Assembly: GCA_015493185.1 (NCBI GenBank) | Contig: WGDQ01000542.1 | Span: 1 to 5,297, forward strand | Source: Planctomycetaceae bacterium | GTDB lineage: Bacteria; Planctomycetota; Planctomycetia; Pirellulales; JAEUIK01 | Direction: 5' to 3' | Length of the DNA: 5,297 nt | Shown: in pieces, positions 1 through 5,297 of the stretch | Layout: each line of letters opens with the position of its first letter | How positions within the stretch are numbered: the first letter of the stretch is position 1 | Made by a program: the position numbers and the translations under genes | Notes under the pieces: model-generated | What the model was told of the DNA's origin: nothing | What the model saw: the letters and a program-made list of their open reading frames with translations, nothing else | Databases searched by the model: none

Positions 1-102
1 ATGCAATGTTGACACGCGAAGTCGACTAGCAAAGTTGACGTGCAGAGTGGACGCGCAGAGTTGACAGACGCGAAAGTGGGCCTGTGAAAGCGGGGCTCCG
101 AA
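1..102. repeat. 13-bp tandem repeat, degenerate, truncated by left edge
   Basis: Units start at exactly 13-base steps at 8, 21, 34, 47 and 60, each with the core GTNGAC: GTTGACACGCGAA, GTCGACTAGCAAA, GTTGACGTGCAGA, GTGGACGCGCAGA, then GTTGAC-AG-ACGCGAA, which is unit 1 with a two-base insertion. Weaker units follow at 76-88 (GTGGGCCTGTGAA) and 90-102 (GCGGGGCTCCGAA). Bases 1-7 (ATGCAAT) fit the second half of a unit, so the array probably continues left of the window. Beyond 102 a faint 13-14-base rhythm of units ending in GAA, CGA, TGA or AAA can be followed to about 208. No reading frame is supported, since 13 is not a multiple of three. The function is unknown. It could be a decayed minisatellite or a cluster of protein-binding sites. 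Confidence 0.6.
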
Positions 103-125
103 CCGGTGCGTGGAGCTGGAACGTC

Positions 126-138
126 GAACAGGCCGGTG
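126..138. repeat. 13-base word shared with the 2571-2721 gap (copy 1)
   Basis: GAACAGGCCGGTG occurs here and again, identically and in the same orientation, at 2624-2636. Both copies lie in intergenic DNA. A related shorter word, GCCGGTGA, is found at 145-152 and 2571-2578. This suggests that the two gaps share a family of short intergenic repeats. In GC-rich DNA a single 13-base match is only modest evidence. Confidence 0.35.
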
Positions 139-324
139 CGCGTTGCCGGTGAAGCCGAGGCTGTGAAGCGAGTCTGGTCGAGCTTGCGGTTATGAGCGAC
201 CGGACAAATCCGATAGCCGGCAAGCGATACAGCAGTTTGCCTGCCCGCAATTTTCGTTTGTCCGTTGGTTTTAGGAGCGGTAAGCGAAGCTGGTTTGCTC
301 GTGACTTTGTTTTTCTGCGAGAGT

Positions 325-328
325 GGAG
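325..328 (+). promoter_or_regulatory. ribosome binding site of mutM
   Basis: GGAG lies nine bases before the GTG at 338. It is a moderate Shine-Dalgarno, and its position supports the GTG at 338 over the in-frame GTG at 323, which would overlap this motif and add five residues before the essential proline. Confidence 0.45.
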
Positions 329-337
329 CCTGGGGTT

Positions 338-1177
338 GTGCCTGAGTTGCCGGAAGTGGAAACGATGCGTCGCGGTTTGCAGCCGATCGTTGGTCGACGG
401 ATCGAGCGCATCGAGAAGCCGCGAAGCCGGTATAAGCCGCTGGTGATGCGCCCCGGCCTGGCGACGCTTCGGCGCCGGCTTGTCGGCCAGCGGATCGTGG
501 AGGTGGGGCGCCTTGGCAAGCGGCTCGTGTTTCGCACCGATGGCGACGATCGGCTGGTGGTGCATCCGCGCATGGCGGGCATTGTGCTGTTGGACAGGCC
601 CCCCGACGAGCGGCACGTGCGGCTGCGCATTTGGCTGGCGGGCCGGCCTGCGCACGCGGTGATTGTGTGGGACCGGCGCGGGCTGGGCACGGTGGAGCTG
701 TTTACGGACGAGCAGTTCGCGCGTTGGCGGTCGGAGGGATCGGTGGGTCCCGACGCACTGGAAATCACGCTTGCGCAGCTCCGCCAACGGTTGCAATCGA
801 GCCGCCGCGAAGTGAAGGTGGCCCTGCTCGATCAGCGGGCGGTGGCGGGCATCGGCAACCTGTACGCTTCGGAAATTCTGCACGTGGCCCGCATTCATCC
901 GCGCCAGCGCTGCGACCGGCTCGATGCAGATCAGTGGCGGCGTTTGCACCGGGCAATGCGTCGCGTGTTGCGCGAGGCGATTCGTTTGGAAGGGTCGACA
1001 CTGGCCGATGGCACGTATCGAAGTGCCTTGAATCGCGAAGGTGCGTATCAGAGCCGGCACCGTGTTTACCAGAAGGCGGGCCAGGTGTGTCCGAGCTGCC
1101 GGCAAGCTCGGATCGAGCGGATGGTTCAGGGGCAGCGATCGACGTTTTTCTGTCCGCGGTGTCAGCCGTTGCGATGA
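338..1177 (+). CDS. mutM: formamidopyrimidine-DNA glycosylase (Fpg/MutM)
   Basis: This is a base-excision repair enzyme. It removes 8-oxoguanine and formamidopyrimidines from DNA and nicks the strand through its AP-lyase activity. The 279-residue length is normal for the family. The N-terminus reads (M)PELPEVET. Pro2 is the nucleophile, exposed when the initiator Met is removed, and Glu3 is the catalytic acid, so the start must be the GTG at 338. Lys61 (LGKRLVF) matches the conserved DNA-contacting lysine. Asn174 in GIGNLYASEIL marks the helix-two-turn-helix. Cys251, Cys254, Cys272 and Cys275 form the C-terminal zinc finger, with Arg267 (QRSTFFC) as the conserved phosphate-contacting arginine. 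Family identity is therefore secure. The void-filling Met-Arg-Phe triad reads Met79, Arg114 and Leu116, because the loop DPRRFG is here DRRGLG. Endonuclease VIII (Nei) is less likely because the start is PELPEVET. The neighbouring genes are not repair genes. The stop overlaps an ATG (ATGA, 1174-1177), but that downstream frame is doubtful. Confidence 0.96.
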   Translation: MPELPEVETMRRGLQPIVGRRIERIEKPRSRYKPLVMRPGLATLRRRLVGQRIVEVGRLGKRLVFRTDGDDRLVVHPRMAGIVLLDRPPDERHVRLRIWLAGRPAHAVIVWDRRGLGTVELFTDEQFARWRSEGSVGPDALEITLAQLRQRLQSSRREVKVALLDQRAVAGIGNLYASEILHVARIHPRQRCDRLDADQWRRLHRAMRRVLREAIRLEGSTLADGTYRSALNREGAYQSRHRVYQKAGQVCPSCRQARIERMVQGQRSTFFCPRCQPLR

Positions 1178-1326
1178 AGGCGAATGATGGTCACGAAGGC
1201 CGGGCGGGCGTTGCCGGCTGCGCTGGATTGTGCAGGGCGGCTAGCGACTCGGCGCAGCGCATGGGATGTGCTGGGAATTGGCGAAACGGCGGTAACACGC
1301 CGGCGCCCGATAGATGTGTGGGAAGT

Positions 1327-1355
1327 TTGCGTGCAGGGGGCGCATGGGTTCTAAT
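1327..1355 (+). promoter_or_regulatory. candidate sigma-70-type promoter of the DUF3500-like gene
   Basis: TTGCGT at 1327-1332 (three of six consensus bases) is followed after exactly 17 bases by TCTAAT at 1350-1355 (five of six to TATAAT). The -10 sits in a small AT-rich patch within GC-rich DNA. Transcription would begin near 1362, giving a leader of about 78 bases that includes the hairpins at 1369-1388 and 1413-1425. The weak -35 and unknown promoter rules of the host keep this tentative. Confidence 0.35.
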
Positions 1356-1412
1356 AACGTGGACCAAAGGCGCGGTGTTTTGTGCGCCGTTGGTTGCGAA
1401 TAAGAATCAGGC

Positions 1413-1432
1413 GTCCGCTACGGACAGGAGGA
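1413..1432 (+). promoter_or_regulatory. hairpin abutting a strong Shine-Dalgarno
   Basis: GTCCG (1413-1417) and CGGAC (1421-1425) form a perfect five-base-pair stem with a CTA loop. The next base begins AGGAGGA (1426-1432), a near-ideal Shine-Dalgarno seven bases before the ATG at 1440. The ribosome site fixes the start of the downstream gene. The hairpin could shield or position the site, but a five-pair stem may also be chance. Confidence 0.6.
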
Positions 1433-1439
1433 ATTGCCC

Positions 1440-2570
1440 ATGAAACGCCAGAAGACGAACCATACTGCCCCGAGCGCGTGCGATGGTGTTTCGCAAACTT
1501 CGGAGCCGAAAGGTGCGTTGAAAAAGGCTGCGGCAGCGGCACCGCACGACACGCAGGAGTTGGCGGGGCCGGTGTGCGACCGCAGGCAATTTCTGATTAC
1601 CACGGGCGCCACGGCGCTGGCCGTGGGCAGTTTTCCCGTTTGGGCGACGCCGAAAGCGACGGCTGCCGAAACCCGGCAATCGGCCGAATCGGTGGTGAAG
1701 CTGCTGTACGATTCGCTGAGCGAGTCGCAGAAAAAGAAAGTGTGCTATGCGTGGGATCACGTCGATCCGGAATGGGGCCTGCTGCGCACGCGGGTGGCGA
1801 ACAACTGGCACATCAACGATGTGGAGATCAACAGCGACTTCTACACGGCCGAACAGAAGCGGATGATCCGCGACATCTTCGAGGGAATCATTCAGCCGGA
1901 CTGGCACGCCCGATTCGATAAACAGTTGAAAGACGACTGCGGCGGATTCGGCGTGGATCAGAACATCGCGATTTTCGGAACGCCCGGCGAAGGGAAATTC
2001 GAGTTCGTGCTGACAGGGCGCCACATGACCTTGCGGTGTGATGGCGACTCGGCCGAGCACGTGGCGTTTGGTGGTCCGATTTTCTACGGGCATGCGGCAG
2101 CCGGCTTCAACGAGCCACCGGACCATCCGGGCAACGTGTTTTGGCCGCAGGCAAAGCTGGCCAATAAGCTGTATGAAATGCTCGATGGCCGGCAACGGAA
2201 GTTGGCCCTGCTGGAGCGGCTGCCGGAGGAAAGCGCCGTAGCGTTTCGCGGGCCGCAGGGGCAGTTTCCGGGAATTCCGGTCACGGAACTAAGCCCCGAC
2301 CAGCGGGCGCACTTGCAGAAGGTGCTGCAAAAGCTGATCGAGCCGTATCGCTCGAACGATCGCGATGAGGTGGTTGCCTGCCTCAAGGCACAAGGGGGCC
2401 TTGATCGCTGTTCGCTGGCCTTCTACCGAGAAGGCGATATCGGTCAGGACGGCGTTTGGGACTGCTGGCGGCTCGAAGGGCCGGCCTTCGTGTGGTACTT
2501 CCGCGGCTCGCCGCACGTGCACGTTTGGGTGAACGTGGCCGATTCGCCAACTGTGAAGCTGAACGCCTGA
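1440..2570 (+). CDS. Tat-exported DUF3500-like protein, function unknown
   Basis: The protein has 376 residues. The ATG at 1440 is chosen because AGGAGGA lies seven bases upstream. An N-terminal polar stretch of about 46 residues leads to a twin-arginine motif, DRRQFLI (Arg48-Arg49), then a hydrophobic segment (about 52-68) and a likely AxA cleavage site near 73-75. Export by the Tat pathway, hence folding before export, is inferred. The mature part resembles DUF3500: residues 178-199 (IFGTP, then the F-x-x-x-GRHMTL stretch), FYGH at 215-218, and near the C-terminus the EGPAF, H359-V-H361-V-W block. No enzymatic role is established for the family that I can name. The His pair and six cysteines (102, 167, 200, 314, 324, 342) could bind metal or form disulfides, but this is speculation. 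A later GTG start (codon 45) would shorten the n-region but has poorer ribosome-site spacing. The family call rests on remembered motifs. Confidence 0.8.
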   Translation: MKRQKTNHTAPSACDGVSQTSEPKGALKKAAAAAPHDTQELAGPVCDRRQFLITTGATALAVGSFPVWATPKATAAETRQSAESVVKLLYDSLSESQKKKVCYAWDHVDPEWGLLRTRVANNWHINDVEINSDFYTAEQKRMIRDIFEGIIQPDWHARFDKQLKDDCGGFGVDQNIAIFGTPGEGKFEFVLTGRHMTLRCDGDSAEHVAFGGPIFYGHAAAGFNEPPDHPGNVFWPQAKLANKLYEMLDGRQRKLALLERLPEESAVAFRGPQGQFPGIPVTELSPDQRAHLQKVLQKLIEPYRSNDRDEVVACLKAQGGLDRCSLAFYREGDIGQDGVWDCWRLEGPAFVWYFRGSPHVHVWVNVADSPTVKLNA

Positions 2571-2721
2571 GCCGGTGAGCAAGCCCACGCCGCCGGCAAG
2601 CCGGTTTGTGCGGGTGCGGGGCTGAACAGGCCGGTGGGGGCTGAGAGCAGGCTTGTGCCGGTGGTGGCCGAAACGCTGACACGAGGGCAGCGCGTGGTGC
2701 CGAGGCCGGCGGTGCCGGGCT
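2571..2721. other. convergent intergenic gap
   Basis: These 151 bases separate the stop of the DUF3500-like gene from the stop of leftward glnD. No hairpin followed by a T run is seen on either strand. The candidates are weak: CCGG/CCGG around 2593-2604, GCCG/CGGC at 2699-2710 and CGCTG/CAGCG at 2674-2692. The gap also holds an imperfect direct repeat, GTTTGTGCGGGTGC (2604-2617) and GCTTGTGCCGGTGG (2651-2664), 11 of 14 identical and 47 bases apart. No gene is supported here. Confidence 0.5.
2624..2636. repeat. 13-base word shared with the 103-337 gap (copy 2)
   Basis: GAACAGGCCGGTG is identical to 126-138. It lies between the two convergent genes. Confidence 0.35.
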
Positions 2722-5297
2722 TCATACGGTTTGGGCTTCGAGCGATTCGAGCGTGGCCATCAGGGCATCGCGAATTTGCTCGCGTCGCTGCGGCGATTCG
2801 ACCTTTTGCCCGGTGTTGGTTTCGGTGACGTAGAAGACGTCGACCACCTGATCGCGATAGGTGCCGATTTTTGCCACGGAGACCGAAAGACCGAGTTCGA
2901 ATATTTTTCGCGCCACCATATACAGCAAGCCCGGGCGGTCGGTAGCGAATACTTCGAGAATGGTGAAACGGTCGGAGGTGTGGTTGTCGGTCCGTACGCG
3001 GGGCGGCATGTGCGGCAGCGCGTCGCGGGCTTCGTTCTTCATGCCCAATTGCCACACTCGGCGGAACGAAGGCGGGCTTTCTTCAGGATTGAGCAGCGAT
3101 TGTTCCAAGGCCCGCTGCACGGCGCTGAGGCGATCTTCCGACGGCGGGCCGTCGAAGTCGGGATCGTTGACGTAAAAGCGGTCGAGCACGAGCCCGTCGG
3201 CCAGGGTGTGGATTTCGGCTTGCAGCACTTCGAGCCGCCCGGCCGCCAGCGCGCCGCAAAGCCGGTGAAACACGCCCGGCACAATGTCTTCGTAGGTGCC
3301 GATGGTGTATTCGACGGTGCGGGCATCGGGCAGATAGCGACCGCGCGAGAACACCTCGCCGTGCCGCAATTTGTAGAGGTCTCGCAATTCGGCGGCCAAC
3401 TGATCGGGCGTGGCGCTGACGGGCGGCTGGAAACACGCGGCCGGCAACGCGGCAATTTGCTTGCGGAACCACTGCTTGTCGCCGGCGCCATCGACCAACC
3501 GCTCGACCTCGGCTCGCAGCGATTCGATCGATTGGTCGGAAGGAAGCTCGGGATATTCGTCGGCCAGGTGAACAATGGTGCGGTGATAGAGCGCGGCGAG
3601 CACCTGCTCTTTCCAGTCGGTCCAGACCTCGGGCCCCACGGCCTGCATGTCCGAGGCGGTCATGACGTAAAGCATCCGCAGCGCGTCGGGCGAGCCGCAC
3701 TCGACGGCGAACTGCACGACGACTTTTTCATCGTCGACGTTGCGCAAAAAGGCGACGTGCGACATCAGCAGGTGTTTTTGAACCAGGAAACGCAGTAGTT
3801 CGGCATCGTCGCGCGAGAGCCGCAGCCGAGTGGCCACGCTTTGCGCGATGCGGGCACCGATCTCGCTGTGGTCTTCGCGAAATCCCTTGCCCAAGTCGTG
3901 CAGCAGCAGGGCAAGGTGCAGCAGATACTTGCGCTTGATGGCGCGGTACACGGTGCCCAACAGCCCTTGGTGGTGCCGCAGCGCCGTGGCCGCCTCGACG
4001 GCACGGAGGCAGTGTTCGTCGACCGTGTATTGGTGGTACACGTTGAACTGCAACAAGCAGTTTGCGTGGCGAAAGGCGGGAATGAGGATTTCGAGAATGC
4101 CCAAATCGTAGAGCCAGCGCAGCATGGGCCCCAAGCGGATGGGGATGTTCAGTAGCTGGCAAAAGCGTTTGGCGGCCTCGGGCGATACCTCGTCGGGAAG
4201 CCGCCGCAAGAACGGACGGATGGCCTCGGTGGTTTCGTAAGAGATGGCCTTGTCGCTATGGTTGGCCAGGTCGGCCAGGCGGAGCACTTCTTCGAGGCTG
4301 CTGCGCAGCTTTTTCAGGCCGCGTCGCGTGGCCCAAATCTGACGGGGGCCGACACGAAAATCGCGTTCCATCTGTCGCGAGAAAAAGACGTTGACCACGT
4401 TGCGCAGCGGGCCGTCGGGGCGGGCGCCGGTGGCCATTCGCGAAACAATGTTGGCCAGTTGCTTGGTTTGCCGGAAATACTCGCGCATGAACTGTTCGAC
4501 GGGCAGCAGGCCGTCGTCGCCGCGGTAGCCGAACACCTCGGCAACGCGGACCTGTTCGGCCCAATCGAGCACGTCGTAGCGCTTGCCGGCGTGGAAGTGC
4601 ATTTCGTTGCGCAACCGCAGCAAGAACTCGGTGGCCTGGCGGACGTGGCGCACTTCGGCCCGGGAAAGCCCACCCCGCAGGCGCAGATCGTCGGGGTCGG
4701 GGGTTCCGTAGCGTGCGAAGCCGATCCATCGCAGAAGGTGCAGATCGCGCAGGCCACCGTAGGATCGTTTCACATTGGGTTGGAGTAGATAAACGGTTTC
4801 TCCGTATTTGGCGCGTTCGGCCAGGCGGGCGGCTTCCATGGCGGCCAGCACCGTGCGCCGGCGGCGATGCACCATGCGCGTGAACCGCCGCATGAACCGC
4901 GTGTAGAGCTTGACGCTGCCGGCCAGGTAGCGCGACTCGATCAGTGCCGAGCAGATGGTGGCGTCGGTTCGAGCAAGGCGGCATGCGATGCGCGGCGTTC
5001 GCACGCTGAAGCCGACGTCGAGCCCCACATCGCACAGGTCGCGCACCATGCGTTCGGCCAGCGGAGCCACATCGGGCTCGGCGGCCGGCGCGCAGAGCAA
5101 CATCAGGTCGACATCGGAGTACGGCGCCGGATCGCGGCGCCCGAAACCGCCGTTGGGAACCAGCGCGGTGAGGGCGGTAAGTTTTGCCCGCAAACCGTCG
5201 TCGAACGAATCGAGCGCCGCGGAGTAGAGATCGAGCACAATCCCATCGAGCAGATCGGCCAGCGCGCCGGCGATTTGAATGCCTGGCGCGCCTTGGC
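2722..5297 (-). CDS. glnD: PII uridylyltransferase / uridylyl-removing enzyme GlnD (5' end outside window)
   Basis: GlnD adds UMP to the PII signal protein when glutamine is low and removes it when glutamine is high, so it is the cytoplasmic nitrogen sensor. 857 codons are visible, counting leftwards from 5297. Numbered from the GTG at 5238, the nucleotidyltransferase motif is GGFGRRDPAPYSDVD (30-44), with metal-binding Asp42 and Asp44. NVKRSYGGLRDL (155-166) belongs to the PII-uridylyltransferase helical region. The HD hydrolase domain has YTVDEH (His409), LLLHDLGKG (His447, Asp448), DHSEIGA and a later Asp530. Two C-terminal ACT domains lie at about 645-715 and 758-830 (DRPGLLY), the expected glutamine-sensing part. 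All catalytic motifs are intact. The frame stays open upstream of 5238 (QGAPGIQIAGALADLLDGI, then the GTG codon read as Val), and this looks like normal GlnD N-terminal sequence, so the GTG is internal and the true start lies beyond the window. Length fits the family. Its ribosome site and promoter are not visible. Confidence 0.96.
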   Translation of the reverse strand, partial: QGAPGIQIAGALADLLDGIVLDLYSAALDSFDDGLRAKLTALTALVPNGGFGRRDPAPYSDVDLMLLCAPAAEPDVAPLAERMVRDLCDVGLDVGFSVRTPRIACRLARTDATICSALIESRYLAGSVKLYTRFMRRFTRMVHRRRRTVLAAMEAARLAERAKYGETVYLLQPNVKRSYGGLRDLHLLRWIGFARYGTPDPDDLRLRGGLSRAEVRHVRQATEFLLRLRNEMHFHAGKRYDVLDWAEQVRVAEVFGYRGDDGLLPVEQFMREYFRQTKQLANIVSRMATGARPDGPLRNVVNVFFSRQMERDFRVGPRQIWATRRGLKKLRSSLEEVLRLADLANHSDKAISYETTEAIRPFLRRLPDEVSPEAAKRFCQLLNIPIRLGPMLRWLYDLGILEILIPAFRHANCLLQFNVYHQYTVDEHCLRAVEAATALRHHQGLLGTVYRAIKRKYLLHLALLLHDLGKGFREDHSEIGARIAQSVATRLRLSRDDAELLRFLVQKHLLMSHVAFLRNVDDEKVVVQFAVECGSPDALRMLYVMTASDMQAVGPEVWTDWKEQVLAALYHRTIVHLADEYPELPSDQSIESLRAEVERLVDGAGDKQWFRKQIAALPAACFQPPVSATPDQLAAELRDLYKLRHGEVFSRGRYLPDARTVEYTIGTYEDIVPGVFHRLCGALAAGRLEVLQAEIHTLADGLVLDRFYVNDPDFDGPPSEDRLSAVQRALEQSLLNPEESPPSFRRVWQLGMKNEARDALPHMPPRVRTDNHTSDRFTILEVFATDRPGLLYMVARKIFELGLSVSVAKIGTYRDQVVDVFYVTETNTGQKVESPQRREQIRDALMATLESLEAQTV

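Larger units (their letters stand above)
103..337. other. non-coding region upstream of mutM
   Basis: No gene with a credible start and protein is seen here. The left part carries the decaying 13-14-base periodicity (to about 208). The right part is more AT-rich, with T runs near 251-254 and 311-314. No promoter with good -35 and -10 boxes stands out. TTGTCC at 258-263 is 17 bases from TAAGCG at 281-286, which is a poor match, so it is not called. The mutM promoter is probably in this stretch, but I cannot place it. Confidence 0.5.
1178..1439. other. intergenic gap between mutM and the DUF3500-like gene
   Basis: This 262-base gap holds a candidate promoter (1327-1355), a hairpin just before the next Shine-Dalgarno (1413-1425) and two more short GC hairpins: CGGCG/CGCCG at 1287-1302 and GGCGC/GCGCC at 1369-1388. 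None is followed by a T run, so no intrinsic terminator for mutM is called. An 89-codon frame (1174-1443) spans the whole gap with ATGA overlaps at both ends. It has no Shine-Dalgarno and no recognisable protein character (many Gly, Ala, Asn and Cys), so it is not annotated as a gene. Confidence 0.5.

Noticed and set aside
9..89. TTGACA boxes at 9-14 and 61-66 as promoter -35 elements
   Set aside because: Both are part of the 13-bp repeat unit, and no TATAAT-like box lies 16-18 bases downstream.
1..102. CRISPR array
   Set aside because: The units are 13 bases, directly adjacent and degenerate, with no unique spacers and no cas genes nearby.
26..1105. Long leftward open frame (359 codons) antisense to mutM
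   Set aside because: It overlaps mutM, which has full family motifs, and extends into the repeat. The translation is low-complexity, rich in Arg, His, Pro and Leu, with no recognisable domain. Long antisense frames are common in GC-rich genes.
1287..1302. CGGCG/CGCCG hairpin as a mutM terminator
   Set aside because: The stem is only five pairs, about 110 bases after the stop, and no T run follows.
1407..2195. Leftward open frame (262 codons) antisense to the DUF3500-like gene
   Set aside because: It is a shadow of a gene with a strong ribosome site and a Tat signal, and shows no domain of its own.
2731..3798. Rightward open frame (355 codons) antisense to glnD
   Set aside because: It lies wholly inside the HD and ACT-domain coding part of glnD. 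Its translation shows no family motif and reflects the codon bias of the opposite strand.

Overview
This is a GC-rich stretch (around 60% by eye) of an ordinary bacterial chromosome. It holds two rightward genes and one leftward gene that runs off the right edge. The style of the proteins (Arg-rich Fpg with a DRRGLG loop, a Tat-exported DUF3500-like protein, a GlnD with two ACT domains) and the roomy intergenic spaces fit a planctomycete, perhaps of the Pirellulales type. That assignment is an impression from protein style and is not proven by any marker in the window.

Layout: 1-337 is non-coding. Its left part is a 13-bp tandem repeat that decays rightwards and probably continues left of the window. 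338-1177 (+) is mutM/fpg, the base-excision repair enzyme for 8-oxoguanine and formamidopyrimidines. Its start can be fixed at a GTG because the catalytic proline must be residue 2. 1178-1439 is a gap with a plausible promoter and small hairpins, ending in a very strong Shine-Dalgarno. 1440-2570 (+) is a Tat-signal protein resembling DUF3500, function unknown. 2571-2721 is a convergent gap with no clear terminator and some repeat-like words. 2722-5297 (-) is glnD, the PII uridylyltransferase/uridylyl-removing enzyme. Its N-terminus lies beyond the window.

The three genes do not form a pathway: DNA repair, an exported protein of unknown role, and nitrogen signalling. mutM and the DUF3500-like gene point the same way, but the 262-base gap and a candidate promoter suggest the second has its own transcription. 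glnD converges on them. I see no mobile element, CRISPR array, phage gene, tRNA or rRNA. I found no convincing new multi-gene system. The most unusual items are the degenerate 13-bp repeat at the left edge, the non-canonical intercalation loop of the Fpg, and the uncharacterised exported protein with a His-rich C-terminal motif.
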